Assembly: GCA_020634415.1 (NCBI GenBank)
Contig: JACKBT010000009.1
Span: forward strand, 62,001-126,000
Direction: 5' to 3'
Origin: Ardenticatenaceae bacterium
GTDB lineage: Bacteria > Chloroflexota > Anaerolineae > Promineifilales > Promineifilaceae
DNA: 64,000 nucleotides
The position numbers and the translations under genes are program-made. Under the pieces are notes generated by a model, which had not been told where the DNA came from, did not search any database, and saw only the letters and a list, made by a program, of their open reading frames with translations. Below, piece after piece: positions 47,939 to 57,470 of the stretch (positions are counted from its first letter, which is position 1; each line of letters begins with the position of its first letter).

Positions 47939-48802
47939 TTACTGACCAAGTAAGTAGGCCAGCAAATCAGCCATATCTTGAGGACTGCTTCCCATATCCG
48001 AAGCAAAAGTTTGGCGCATCGCACTCGGCGGGCCAGCACAAGGTCCCAAAGGACAGTCAACGGCTATATGCTCATCAGGAACAAGAATAGACCGATATAC
48101 ATACTGCTCGGCCGATGCACCTTCGACTATACCATCACCCCGCTCCGCAATATCGCCCAACCAAGGGCCAATCGTAGCGGAAGCCGAGTCCGCTAAACTG
48201 CCATGACAGACCACACAGGTATAAGAACCATACAAGGCTTCACCGTTGGCGGCATCGCCTTCTACAATATCCTCAAGTGCCAAATACTCTTCCACTGTCT
48301 CGGGCCACTCAAAGGTAAAATAGATACAGTTACCTGCATCATCATACCAATCCCCTTCCCAGTTCAAGATAAAAGCAGCTACATCCTGTATCTGGTCATC
48401 GCGCATGGGGCCACCAAACTCTTCAGACCAAGTGGGCATTTGAGTACCAACACGTCCAGATGCAATCGTTGCTTCGATAAACGTCTGCTTAGTTCCATCC
48501 CACCCAACAGTATCCAATTTAGGTGGTCTATCACCACAAATAAGCTGAGCACTATTCAATGGTAAGCCCACACAGTTAATAGGTTCACCTGAGCCAGCAT
48601 CAAAACACTGTTGCGCTTTGCCCTCGATACCATGACAGGTAGCACAGTTACCATAGAATAAATGTGCTCCATTCTCAACGGCACGGCCGTGTTCAGCGGC
48701 CGCAAACGCCTCCAAACGAGCCGGCTCGCGCAGTGCCGCAAACCCCAAAATAATCATCGTTAACATGAACGAAATCGTACCAATTACAATCTTTACTTGC
48801 AT
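47939..48802 (-). CDS. Membrane-anchored dihaem cytochrome c
   Basis: A 287-residue electron carrier. The N-terminal helix (IVIGTISFMLTMIILGFAAL) anchors two cytochrome c domains, each with a CxxCH haem site: CATCHG near residue 54 and CVVCHG near residue 197. Methionines that can serve as axial ligands are present (GTQMPTWSEEF, AMRQTF). Extra cysteine pairs in the first domain (QQCFDAGSG, INCVGL, LICGDR) may form disulfides. It is the last gene of the Rieske / cytochrome b / cytochrome c set and replaces the cytochrome c1 or f subunit. Confidence 0.93.
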   Translation of the reverse strand: MQVKIVIGTISFMLTMIILGFAALREPARLEAFAAAEHGRAVENGAHLFYGNCATCHGIEGKAQQCFDAGSGEPINCVGLPLNSAQLICGDRPPKLDTVGWDGTKQTFIEATIASGRVGTQMPTWSEEFGGPMRDDQIQDVAAFILNWEGDWYDDAGNCIYFTFEWPETVEEYLALEDIVEGDAANGEALYGSYTCVVCHGSLADSASATIGPWLGDIAERGDGIVEGASAEQYVYRSILVPDEHIAVDCPLGPCAGPPSAMRQTFASDMGSSPQDMADLLAYLLGQ

Positions 48803-48825
48803 GAACTTTTCCTCTTCCGGTTTCG

Positions 48826-48895
48826 GTAATCAATTATCGGTAAGCCGTAATCAGTCATCGGCTTACCATTTACTGATTACGGCTCACAAGAATAC
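48826..48895. repeat. GGTAATC-family inverted repeat between cytochrome genes
   Basis: CGGTAAGCCGTAATCAGT-type blocks and ACTGATTACGGCT-type complements form a long hairpin between the cytochrome b and cytochrome c genes. Confidence 0.75.
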
Positions 48896-48900
48896 CGAAT

Positions 48901-50589
48901 CTAGCAGTTCTTATTCACAAAGCGACACTCTTCTTCGTAATTAGAATCACGATGACGATACGAAACGGGCGCACTGTCAATAATCAATTCACCAGTGTCA
49001 GGATGATACGCCTGGAATGTCAACGTCAGTTGCAATAGATCAGGCTGCAACTGTTCAATCTTCAAAGTCGCAGTGGGGTCGGGCATCGCATCGCTGGTGA
49101 AATAGTTGCCCCAGCGACCCTCGCCCGTCTTCTCACATTCATCATACCTTTCATCACCCTTCAGCGTGCAGCTTCGTTCTTCCATTGCCTCAGCAAAGGC
49201 TTCCAAAGCACGGGTCAAATGGTGATTCCCTTCCACCTCTTGTCCTGGTGAGTATGTGCCTGGCACCAAATCATCATAAGGCACACCCAAGATGATGTTG
49301 GGGCCTTCCTGCGGCATGATGGACTGGCTTACCTCTAAGTCCGGTGAACTCTGCACCCGGAATTCCGGTGAACCCATCCAGTTAGAAACAAGCATGAAAG
49401 CCATAAACAAGAAAGCAACCGTGAGGCCCACCCGACGGTCGGCATAACGGCGGCTCTTACCCACCTCAAAGTAAGGCATGACAATAAAGGCCACCATCAA
49501 CAGAGGAATAAAGCCCACAACCAACGTCTTGTCCGCCAGCTTCAACCAGCCCTGTGACCAGGAAAGATACCAGGGCGCTACCACATGCAAAGGCGTGACA
49601 ATGGGGTCAGCATGATGCTCCAACGGCGCATCCCACAACCACAGTGAGCCTGCGATTAAGAACAGCGTGATGAGCGACACCCACATCAACTCGCTGGTAA
49701 GAATATCAGGTGTAAAGTAAGTACGTTCATTACGCGGCACACGTTTAGCCGTATCTTCGCCAATCTCCTCGCGGCCCGGGGGCAGCGAAAAGCCATGCAG
49801 CACCACTTTGTAATAATGAACAAAGAAAAAGATACCGACAATGAGCGGGAAGAGGAGAACGTGGAATAAATACCACCTGAGCAACCCACCGGCACCCAAA
49901 GAAGGCGCACCTTGCAAAACAAGCAAGACATTTTGGTTAAATACGTCTCCGTTAAGGCCAGGAATAGGCGGTGCGGGGGCCGCTTCTGCACCGCTCAGGA
50001 ACACAGTCAACGCCCAATACGCCAATTGATCCCAGGGCAGCAAGTAACCACTAAAGCTTAGAAGCAGGGTGAAGACGAGCAAGATCATACCTGTAGCCCA
50101 GGTAAATTGGCGCGGCTTTTTATAACTACCCGTTATAAACGTTCGCAGCATGTGCATGGCTACAGCTATTACCATGACCTCGGCACCTAAGCGGTGCATA
50201 TTCCGCATCAACTGCCCTAGCGGGACATTGCCTAAGATGTTCCACATATTGGAATAAGCCGCCGCGGGGCTGGGCGTGTAAAAAACCATCAGGATGATAC
50301 CGGTGATGGTTTCCCAAACGAACATGAAGGTAGATAGCCACCCTAAACGAAAAGTGGGGTAGATATGGGTAACTTCTGTGTGGTAAAAGCTGGGACGAAT
50401 ATGGAACCAGAAACCATCAGCGTGGGGGCGAAGCCGGGGATTGGGCCGACGAGGCTCATCACCACGCAAAGCGCCACGAATGTCGCCAATGTTCATACCG
50501 GCGGTCAGACGCTCGACAGTTTCATCTACTTTGGTAATGGCGGCCTGTTTCAGCCCCATTTCTTGAACTTGTTCAAAAAAGGTAGCCAT
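48901..50589 (-). CDS. Cytochrome b of a bc-type complex
   Basis: The membrane core of a quinol:acceptor oxidoreductase, 562 residues. After an 80-residue cytoplasmic N-terminus come the four-helix haem core with two His pairs (MHRLGAEVMVIAVAMHML and FHVLLFPLIVGIFFFVHYYK) and the quinol-site loop (PGLNGDVFNQ to PHY-type region). Further helices resemble subunit IV fused in frame. About 170 C-terminal residues are soluble and extend beyond usual cytochrome b (SPEFRVQSSPDLEVSQSIMP onward). AGGAG precedes ATG 50589. The operon order is Rieske, cytochrome b, cytochrome c. Confidence 0.93.
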   Translation of the reverse strand: MATFFEQVQEMGLKQAAITKVDETVERLTAGMNIGDIRGALRGDEPRRPNPRLRPHADGFWFHIRPSFYHTEVTHIYPTFRLGWLSTFMFVWETITGIILMVFYTPSPAAAYSNMWNILGNVPLGQLMRNMHRLGAEVMVIAVAMHMLRTFITGSYKKPRQFTWATGMILLVFTLLLSFSGYLLPWDQLAYWALTVFLSGAEAAPAPPIPGLNGDVFNQNVLLVLQGAPSLGAGGLLRWYLFHVLLFPLIVGIFFFVHYYKVVLHGFSLPPGREEIGEDTAKRVPRNERTYFTPDILTSELMWVSLITLFLIAGSLWLWDAPLEHHADPIVTPLHVVAPWYLSWSQGWLKLADKTLVVGFIPLLMVAFIVMPYFEVGKSRRYADRRVGLTVAFLFMAFMLVSNWMGSPEFRVQSSPDLEVSQSIMPQEGPNIILGVPYDDLVPGTYSPGQEVEGNHHLTRALEAFAEAMEERSCTLKGDERYDECEKTGEGRWGNYFTSDAMPDPTATLKIEQLQPDLLQLTLTFQAYHPDTGELIIDSAPVSYRHRDSNYEEECRFVNKNC

Positions 50590-50609
50590 GAATTACTCCT
50601 CTTTCTCTT

Positions 50610-51263
50610 TTATGGACAACTATCGGTAAAGGAACAGAGCAAAGCCTGTGAGGGGCCTTTTTTACGATCCCCTGTGTCAATACGAAGGAAGGCAGTACCA
50701 CTCGGTAACTCCAAGGGGGCATAAAAGTCTGTCCCTTCAATCTGAACCAAGTCGGCTTCGGCTAAAACGGTTGTTTTGTCTTCGGCCATGGCGGCGATTC
50801 GGAAGCGATCAAGTGTACGAGGGGCGGGGGATTCGACGCGACGGCCGTCTAGCCGATACTTCGATCCGTGACAGGGACACTCAAAGCGGTTGTTTGTTGG
50901 TGTCCAGGCATAAATACAACCCAGGTGCGTACACACCTTGTAAATAGCGGCTACACCTTTAATGGGTTGCGTCTCATCTTCAGCCTGGTACATCAACTCA
51001 TTACTGGCCGCCGTATCCAAATTAACGAGCCAGAAACGGCCGTCGGGGAAATTCACAGGTTCCGCATTCACATCAGGCAGGGCACTGACATCCAACGTAA
51101 ACGTACCACCGAACTCACCTTCACGGAAACGGGGCAACAAAAACCAAATCAACAAACCCGTAAACTGCGCCCCATACAACGCCAGTGATGCACCCCAAAT
51201 ATAGTACAAGAACTCGCGTCGGCTCATGCCTTTACTTTCGGCGCTAATTGCTGCATCTGCCAT
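50610..51263 (-). CDS. Rieske iron-sulfur protein
   Basis: The high-potential 2Fe-2S subunit of the bc-type complex, 217 residues. It has an N-terminal SRREFLYYIWGASLALYG Tat-like/anchor segment and membrane helix, then the Rieske domain with CTHLGC and CPCHGS, the four metal ligands plus the two disulfide cysteines. First gene of the three-gene operon; ATG 51263 with AGAAG nearby. A cytochrome b with a long extension and a dihaem c partner follow. Confidence 0.96.
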   Translation of the reverse strand: MADAAISAESKGMSRREFLYYIWGASLALYGAQFTGLLIWFLLPRFREGEFGGTFTLDVSALPDVNAEPVNFPDGRFWLVNLDTAASNELMYQAEDETQPIKGVAAIYKVCTHLGCIYAWTPTNNRFECPCHGSKYRLDGRRVESPAPRTLDRFRIAAMAEDKTTVLAEADLVQIEGTDFYAPLELPSGTAFLRIDTGDRKKGPSQALLCSFTDSCP

Positions 51264-51420
51264 AGGGTTCTTCTCCTCTTTTTTCTGTACTGGTTAGGAA
51301 AATAATGTTGTTATTACCCAAAACCTCTTGCCTAAGATGCCAAAAAGTACACGGATAGTGTGTGCTTTTTATCACAATCGGATTATAGCAAAACGAGTGG
51401 GGATAGCAAAAAAAATGTAG

Positions 51421-51494
51421 TGGGCGCTGAGGGACTCGAACCCCCGACTTCTTCGGTGTAAACGAAGCGCTCTGACCAACTGAGCTAAGCGCCC
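51421..51494 (-). tRNA. tRNA-Val (anticodon UAC)
   Basis: On the minus strand GGGCGCT (from 51494) pairs with AGCGCCC at the 3' end. The D-arm region reads TAGCTCAGTTGGTCAGAGC, the anticodon arm CTTCG TTTACAC CGAAG gives anticodon TAC, and the T-arm GGGGG TTCGAGT CCCTC follows. The discriminator is A, and CCA is not encoded. Confidence 0.95.
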
Positions 51495-51561
51495 TTACCA
51501 TGAGCAAATTATAACCACACCCCTGGCAAGATGCCACTATTCAGCAGCCTATCTTTCGCCA

Positions 51562-52119
51562 TCAGTCAATCTTGGGCAAAACAATCGTTTGCTGCTTTTG
51601 ATATTTGCCCTTTTTATCCGCATAAGACGTTTCACACATCTCATCCGATTGAAAGAACAGCACCTGAGCAATGCCCTCATTAGCATACACACGGGCTGGC
51701 AGCGGCGTAGTATTAGAAATCTCCAGCGTCACAAAACCTTCCCACTCCGGCTCAAATGGGGTCACATTCACAATCAAACCACACCGGGCATACGTAGATT
51801 TACCTACACACACCGTCAGGACATCTCTAGGAATGCGGAAATACTCAATAGTTTGCGCCAAAACAAACGAATTGGGGGGAATGACACACACCTCACCTTG
51901 AAAATCCACAAAACAGCCCGGATCAAAATGCTTAGGGTCAACCACTCCATTCCACACATTGGTGAAAATCTTAAACTCATTACTCACACGAATATCATAG
52001 CCATAAGAGGAAAGACCATAGGAAATAACCCCGCGCCGCACCTGCTTATCGGCAAAAGGCTCGATCATGCCCTGTTCCTGTGCCATCTGGCGAATCCATT
52101 TATCTGATTTAATCGTCAT
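51562..52119 (-). CDS. dcd: dCTP deaminase
   Basis: Deaminates dCTP to dUTP for thymidylate synthesis. The 185-residue protein has the trimeric dUTPase-like fold signatures [20 protein letters not shown] and [18 protein letters not shown], with the catalytic Glu in LEISN and the family's YGYDIRV. ATG 52119 removes nine leader codons that belong to a repeat. Downstream of argS on the same strand, with a GTAATTAC repeat between. Confidence 0.95.
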   Translation of the reverse strand: MTIKSDKWIRQMAQEQGMIEPFADKQVRRGVISYGLSSYGYDIRVSNEFKIFTNVWNGVVDPKHFDPGCFVDFQGEVCVIPPNSFVLAQTIEYFRIPRDVLTVCVGKSTYARCGLIVNVTPFEPEWEGFVTLEISNTTPLPARVYANEGIAQVLFFQSDEMCETSYADKKGKYQKQQTIVLPKID

Positions 52120-52130
52120 AAGGTTCTTAA

Positions 52131-52158
52131 GTACGTAATTACGCAATTACGTAATTAC
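52131..52158. repeat. GTAATTAC palindromic repeat between argS and dcd
   Basis: GTACGTAATTACGCAATTAC with a further GTAATTAC is internally palindromic and overlaps the argS stop codon. Same low-GC family as 3922-3945. Confidence 0.7.
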
Positions 52159-53816
52159 ATCACTTCAGGCGCACTCATGCCCATAAGGTCCAGCACACGG
52201 GCAAAGAGTGTTTGGGCAGCGCGATAGAAGCGCAGCCGCGCCAACTGTAAGTCATCGGGGACATCAGGATGGATGACGCGGCAAGTTTCATAGGTGGGAT
52301 GGAAAACGCCCGCTAACTCATACGCATAAAAAGCCATGTGATGCGGTTCATACGTCGTCGCCACCTTCTCCAACACCTCCGTCAACTCCATCGCCTTGCG
52401 GAGAAAACGCAATTCATTCTCATGCGTCAGCAAACTCACATCAGCATCCTTATCTGCATCCAGGTCGCGCCCCGCCTCCGCCCACTTGCGGAAAATACCC
52501 GCGCAGCGCACATGCGCATTTTGAATATAGTAAACCGGATTCTTATCCGAATGTTCCACCGCCAAATCCATATCAAAATCAATCTGGCTGTTACCAGAGC
52601 GGGAAATCATAAAATAGCGGATGGCATCTGCGCCCACATCCTCAATCAGATCATCCAGTGCCACAAACGTACCCCGCCGCGTGCTCATCTTCACTTCCTG
52701 CCCATCGCGGATGAGGCGCACAATTTGGTGCAAAACAGTTTGCACAAAATCGGGGCTGTAGCCGAGGGCCTTCACACCCATGAGAACTTGGGGCGCGGTG
52801 GCATGGTGATCCGGGCCGAAGATGTCTACCACAATGTCGAAGCCGCGCTGCGCTTTGTGCCAGTGGTAGGCAATGTCCGGCATACGATAGGTCAATTCCC
52901 CATCTTTTTTAACCAGCACCCGATCTTTTTCATCACCAAACTCGGTAGATTTGAACCACTGAGCATCATCTTTTTGGTAGACATAGCCCCGCTGTTGCAA
53001 ATCTTCCAGTGCTTCCCACACCCGCCCCGATTCATAGAGACTTTGCTCGTTATAGTAGACATCAAAGACGATATTGATGTTTTTGAGCGTCTCTTTTTGG
53101 GATTCGGCGATTCGTTTTTTGGCGTAATCGCCGAAGAAGTCAGCCGACTCATTGAGCAGGGCATCACCATGCTGGTCTTTGAGTTCTTGGGCGATGTCTA
53201 TGATGTAGTTACCCCGATAATGGTCAGGGCCTAAGTCCACAGCCTGACCAAACAACTGTTGGTAACGGATTTTGGTGGTTTCGCCCAGCATGGTAATCTG
53301 ACGGCCGGCATCGTTGTAGTAGTATTCCAGGGTGACATCATAACCAGCGGCACGGAGGGCGCGGGCGAGGGTATCGCCCATCACACCACCCCGCGTCCGG
53401 CCAATGTGAATGGGGCCGGTGGGGTTGGCACTGACACACTCGACCTGCACCTTTTTGCCCTGCCCCAAGTTGAAGGAACCAAAACGGCCGTCTTCCTCAA
53501 TTATCTCATTAGTCAAGTCAGTCACCCACTCTGTTTTCAGGCGAAAGTTAATAAAACCTGGGGGGACAACCGTCACTTCAGCCAGATAATCCGGCTTGAC
53601 CAGATGTTGGGCAATGGCTTGGGCAATTTTGAGCGGAGCCATACGCGCCAGACGGGCCATTTGCATGGCAGCGGGAGCCGCGTAATCGCCATGCGCGGCA
53701 TCACGCGGCCGTTCGACGCGGATGTCGGGTATCTCGAATTCAGGTAAGTCACCAGCGGTTTGGGCATGGGCAACGGCCGTTTGCACCACCGCTTCTAATT
53801 CATGATGTAACTGCAT
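52155..53816 (-). CDS. argS: Arginyl-tRNA synthetase
   Basis: Charges tRNA-Arg with arginine. The 553-residue class I enzyme begins with an Add-1 domain (residues 1-95) and has the HIGH motif as GPIHIGRTRGG and the KMSKS loop as VKMSTRRGTFVAL. The helical anticodon-binding domain ends in ARVLDLMGMSAPEVM. ATG 53816 is chosen because a likely -10 (TTAAAAT at about 53855) would place the longer start at 53849 too close to the transcription start. Confidence 0.96.
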   Translation of the reverse strand: MQLHHELEAVVQTAVAHAQTAGDLPEFEIPDIRVERPRDAAHGDYAAPAAMQMARLARMAPLKIAQAIAQHLVKPDYLAEVTVVPPGFINFRLKTEWVTDLTNEIIEEDGRFGSFNLGQGKKVQVECVSANPTGPIHIGRTRGGVMGDTLARALRAAGYDVTLEYYYNDAGRQITMLGETTKIRYQQLFGQAVDLGPDHYRGNYIIDIAQELKDQHGDALLNESADFFGDYAKKRIAESQKETLKNINIVFDVYYNEQSLYESGRVWEALEDLQQRGYVYQKDDAQWFKSTEFGDEKDRVLVKKDGELTYRMPDIAYHWHKAQRGFDIVVDIFGPDHHATAPQVLMGVKALGYSPDFVQTVLHQIVRLIRDGQEVKMSTRRGTFVALDDLIEDVGADAIRYFMISRSGNSQIDFDMDLAVEHSDKNPVYYIQNAHVRCAGIFRKWAEAGRDLDADKDADVSLLTHENELRFLRKAMELTEVLEKVATTYEPHHMAFYAYELAGVFHPTYETCRVIHPDVPDDLQLARLRFYRAAQTLFARVLDLMGMSAPEVM

Positions 53817-53971
53817 ATCTTTCAATCCATAAAATAAAGGTCGGGGCATTTTAACATGAGAACAGAAAACAGAAAACGGCCGTATAAGAAACGATCACCC
53901 CAAACACCCCTAACACAAGATTTATCGCAGAACCGAAAACACAGACAACTTTCTTAAAAACCTCCTCTATC

Positions 53972-54022
53972 GGACGGATTGGACGGTTTTTGGACAGTTT
54001 TCGGACGGCCCCCTCATAGAAT
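53972..54022 (+). promoter_or_regulatory. Direct-repeat activator site with -10 box
   Basis: GGACGG (53972), GGACGG (53981), GGACAG (53992) and GGACGG (54003) are spaced 9, 11 and 11 bp apart with T-rich spacers. A -10 box TAGAAT (54017-54022) lies eight bases after the last copy and no -35 box is seen. Such ~11-bp direct repeats replacing the -35 are typical of OmpR/PhoB-type activators. The rest of the roughly 350-base gap between argS and the next gene holds nothing else I recognise. Confidence 0.55.
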
Positions 54023-54170
54023 AAAGCTTAATTATCCATACAGCAACCCACCTCTGGCAATTCTATTGCGGCGTTGACGCAGTGGTGCGTTACAAAAGAT
54101 ATGTGATGAAAAAATTAACCAATATTCCTTTGGGGTAACTGACTGCTTTGACCGCAAAGGATTGAATGCC

Positions 54171-56870
54171 ATGAAAATACGCTTTTCTTTCTATTCGCTC
54201 TTCTTCATTCTTGTACTCGGCTTGCTTGTGGGGACAACTCACCCGCCAACGGCCGAAGCCACTACTACCCCAACACTCTCTCCCGCAGGCTTCTTAAATG
54301 CCGATGGCAGCCTAGATCTCGATGGTCAATTCAGCGGTAGTCTCGACTTGAGCGGGTATGATGTGCGGTTAGATTCACAGCGCGGGCCTGTTTTTACGGC
54401 CGTTCAGCCCAACCAACTAACCGGCTCCTGGGATTCTCTAGGTGGAGGCGGCAACGCCATTAATGAGGAAGTTTTTGCCATTCTGGTCAACGGCACAGAC
54501 GTTTACGTGGGTGGCTTTTTTGAAAACGTAGACAGCATCCCCGAAGCCGATCGGGTAGCCAAGTGGGATGGCAGCCATTGGTCAGCCCTGGGCGATAATG
54601 GGGCAGGCGAGGGAGCTTTGCATACCACCTTCCCTTTTACTATAGTAACAGCTCTGGCGATAGATAGTAGTGGTAATCTATATGTGGGTGGCTCGTTCAG
54701 CTCCGTCAACAACTATGGCAACATTTTGGGAGCCGCCGACAACATTGCCAAATGGGATGGTAGCAATTGGATGTCTTTGGGCAGTAATGGGGCAGGTGAT
54801 GGCTCGATCCAGGGCATCATTTATGCTCTGGCTGTCAATGGCTCCACTGTTTACGCTGGCGGCGGGTTTCATCAGGTCAACGACAATGGCACCGTGCTAA
54901 CGGCCGCTAATTACATCGCCCAGTGGGATGGCAGCCATTGGTCAGCCTTAGGCGGCACGGACACCAATGGTAGTTCACTCAATCAAGTCGTAAGCTCTCT
55001 GGCTGTTTCTGGCAATGATTTATATGTCGGGGGGTCTTTTACGAATGTCCAAGATGGGGCTACGGTTCTCACCAAGGCTGATTACATTGCCAAGTGGGAT
55101 GGTAGCCATTGGTCAGCCTTAGGAGGAAGCAGTGCCAACGATGGGGCACTTAATGCGTCAGTATATGGATTGGCGGCAGATGGGAACGGCAATATCTACG
55201 CAGCGGGGGCCTTTACCAATGTGCGGCAGGGGATATTTACGTTGACAACGGCCGATTACGTTGCCAAATGGAACGGCACAGGCTGGTCGGCGTTGGGCAA
55301 TAATGGCGCAGGTGATGGCTCATTCTCGTTTCCAGTGAAACGTATTGCAGCGAACAGTACGGGCGAACTGTTTGTGTCCGGAGACTTGGGAGATATCAAC
55401 AATCATGGGACTATTTTGGAAGCGGCTCGTTACATTGCCCACTGGGACGGCTCCGATTGGGCGAATTTGGGTAGTGATGGCGCAGGCAACAGCCCTGTTA
55501 AGGTCACAACAGGCATTGGGACCCTAGCCGTTCATGATGATCATCTTTATATAGGCGGTGGTTTTGCCTACGTCTACAACGATGTCACACTAGTCGGCAA
55601 AACCGCCAATTTTGCTCAATGGGATCATACCAGTTGGTCAGCCGTCGGTGGCCGCAACAATGGTTCTTTATCAGGCTCTGTAGATGCCCTGCTCGTAGAC
55701 GGCACTGACGTTTATGTGGGCGGGAGTTTTACCAACGTCACTGATGAGGATACGGTACTAACAGCCGCCGATTATATTGCTAAATGGGATGGACACCATT
55801 GGTCAGCGTTAGGTAGTAGTGTCGCTGGCAATGGTGCGTTAAACAGCTCAGTTTTTGCCCTGGCAAAACAGGGCAATGATTTATATGTCGGCGGGGCTTT
55901 CCTCGATGTCAATGATAATGGCACTACCCTAACAGCGGCCGACTATATCGCCCGTTGGGATGGCAGCCACTGGTTTGCTCTGGGGGATAATGGCAACGGT
56001 GAAGGCTCATTGAATAATCATGTCGTGGCTTTAGCCGTCATCGGCAATACAGTTTACGCTGGGGGGGCATTTGCTGATGTCAACAATCATGGCGTACTGC
56101 TAACCACAGCCGATTACATTGCCCAGTGGGATGGAACAGATTGGTCTAGACTGGGACATAATGGGGCTGGCAACGGTTCATTGAATGGCACCGTTTGGTC
56201 TCTCGCCACCGCTGGCTCCACCCTTTATGTCGGTGGCGCATTTACTAATGTCCAGGAAATTGGCAATGTTCTGACAGAAGCTGATTATGTAGCGCAATGG
56301 GACGGCAGCCATTGGTCAGCCCTGGGGGATAATGGCAATAGTGATGGCTCATTAAATTGCCCGACATCTGCGTTAACGTTCAGTGCCCCTTATCTCTATG
56401 TGGGCGGCTGTTTTACGGATGTCAATAATCATGGCACGGTTTTGCCAACGGCCGATCGCCTAGCTCGTTGGGATGGCACCAATTGGTCTGCCTTAGGCAG
56501 CAATGGTAACAACGACGGGGTTATCCCTGATTTTGTAGAAACAATAGCAGTAGATGGAGAGAATATTTTTGTCGGTGGTTACTTTTCTTATATCAACAAA
56601 AATGGCGTGGATTTAGCCGAAGCCGCCCACCTTGCCCATTGGGATGGCACAGAGTGGTTTCCTTTAAGCGGCAATGGCGCAGGAGGTGGCTCATTGTCTT
56701 GTAATGTCTGGAGCCTAGCTGTAGATGAGGCCCATAATCTATACACTGGCGGCTGTTTTAAGGATGTCAATGATAATGGCACGATCTTGCCCGAAGCTGA
56801 TTCTTTAGCGGTTTATCGTTATGGCAGTACCTTACAAACAATTTATTTGCCTTTTATCACAAAGGATTAA
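54171..56870 (+). CDS. Secreted 14-repeat protein (beta-propeller-like), unknown function
   Basis: An exported protein of 899 residues. The signal peptide (FSFYSLFFILVLGLLVGTTH) is followed from about residue 75 by 14 consecutive units of 55-63 residues. The consensus is W-x-x-LG-x-NG-x-G-x-G, then LAV-x-G-x-x-LYVGGxFTNV-x-D-x-GTVLTAADYIAKWDG. The spacing and WDG ends suggest kelch/propeller-like blades, probably two propellers. The C-terminus is YLPFITKD, like the short YLPL-type tails of many chloroflexal surface proteins. ATG 54171 has AAAGGA upstream. No catalytic residues are seen; the repeats differ at both DNA and protein level, so the array is not recent. Confidence 0.85.
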   Translation: MKIRFSFYSLFFILVLGLLVGTTHPPTAEATTTPTLSPAGFLNADGSLDLDGQFSGSLDLSGYDVRLDSQRGPVFTAVQPNQLTGSWDSLGGGGNAINEEVFAILVNGTDVYVGGFFENVDSIPEADRVAKWDGSHWSALGDNGAGEGALHTTFPFTIVTALAIDSSGNLYVGGSFSSVNNYGNILGAADNIAKWDGSNWMSLGSNGAGDGSIQGIIYALAVNGSTVYAGGGFHQVNDNGTVLTAANYIAQWDGSHWSALGGTDTNGSSLNQVVSSLAVSGNDLYVGGSFTNVQDGATVLTKADYIAKWDGSHWSALGGSSANDGALNASVYGLAADGNGNIYAAGAFTNVRQGIFTLTTADYVAKWNGTGWSALGNNGAGDGSFSFPVKRIAANSTGELFVSGDLGDINNHGTILEAARYIAHWDGSDWANLGSDGAGNSPVKVTTGIGTLAVHDDHLYIGGGFAYVYNDVTLVGKTANFAQWDHTSWSAVGGRNNGSLSGSVDALLVDGTDVYVGGSFTNVTDEDTVLTAADYIAKWDGHHWSALGSSVAGNGALNSSVFALAKQGNDLYVGGAFLDVNDNGTTLTAADYIARWDGSHWFALGDNGNGEGSLNNHVVALAVIGNTVYAGGAFADVNNHGVLLTTADYIAQWDGTDWSRLGHNGAGNGSLNGTVWSLATAGSTLYVGGAFTNVQEIGNVLTEADYVAQWDGSHWSALGDNGNSDGSLNCPTSALTFSAPYLYVGGCFTDVNNHGTVLPTADRLARWDGTNWSALGSNGNNDGVIPDFVETIAVDGENIFVGGYFSYINKNGVDLAEAAHLAHWDGTEWFPLSGNGAGGGSLSCNVWSLAVDEAHNLYTGGCFKDVNDNGTILPEADSLAVYRYGSTLQTIYLPFITKD

Positions 56871-56914
56871 GCGTGGTGCATGGTGCGTTTTCTTATCACG
56901 CACCACACACCACG
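56871..56914. repeat. GGTGCGT hairpin after the repeat protein
   Basis: GCGTGGTGCATGGTGCGT and ACGCACCACACACCACG form an imperfect stem, possibly a terminator without a T-run. Confidence 0.5.
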
Positions 56915-56935
56915 AAATCAAAAGGATTCTTACCC

Positions 56936-57451
56936 ATGAATGACGAACGCTTGATGAATTACTTCGATTTTACGAGCGGCGATTTGCGGGCGAATCAGAA
57001 TGGGGAGTTGAGTGCGCGGCAAACGGCCGTTCTCCGGGCCGAAAGCAAATCCATCAACCGTACTATGAAAGGATTGGGCATCATCCTCATAGGCGGGTCA
57101 CGGCTTTTCCTTCTCTTCTTTTGGTATTTAGGTCTTTTCAGCCACAGCTATTCCCTGTGTGGCTCAATTGGTTGCCTGGTTCCCATTTTAATGGGCGGCT
57201 TCTTCCTTCGGACTGGCTTGCGACGCACGGGACTAACCCTGAACAAAGCTACAGGCATCGTCAACATCGTCTTGCAAGAAAGTTATGATTCCGAGCGTGG
57301 CAGCGAAACCTACCACGTGCTCCATGTAGGTGAGGCCGAGTTTCGGGTTGGCTCAGAAGTAGCCAGCTTGCTCAGGCAAGGTGAGCAGATCACTATTTAT
57401 TACATTGACGAGTGGGACAGAATCATCTCTTTAGAGCGCGTAAGTATGTAG
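56936..57451 (+). CDS. Small membrane protein, unknown function
   Basis: A 171-residue protein with two membrane helices around residues 45-100 (IILIGGSRLFLLFFWYLGLF and CLVPILMGGFFLRTG). A cytoplasmic N-terminal segment precedes them (MNYFDFTSGDLRANQNGELS), and a C-terminal domain of about 70 residues is predicted to be beta-rich (YHVLHVGEAEFRVGSEVASL). No cysteine or catalytic motif. AAAGGA precedes ATG 56936. Same direction as the repeat protein but separated by a hairpin. Not recognised. Confidence 0.75.
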   Translation: MNDERLMNYFDFTSGDLRANQNGELSARQTAVLRAESKSINRTMKGLGIILIGGSRLFLLFFWYLGLFSHSYSLCGSIGCLVPILMGGFFLRTGLRRTGLTLNKATGIVNIVLQESYDSERGSETYHVLHVGEAEFRVGSEVASLLRQGEQITIYYIDEWDRIISLERVSM

Positions 57452-57470
57452 CTCTTGTCCAACCACTTGG

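Noticed and set aside
54171..56870. Recent tandem duplication by slippage in the 14-repeat protein
   Set aside because: Repeat units differ from one another at both nucleotide and amino-acid level, so the array is old.
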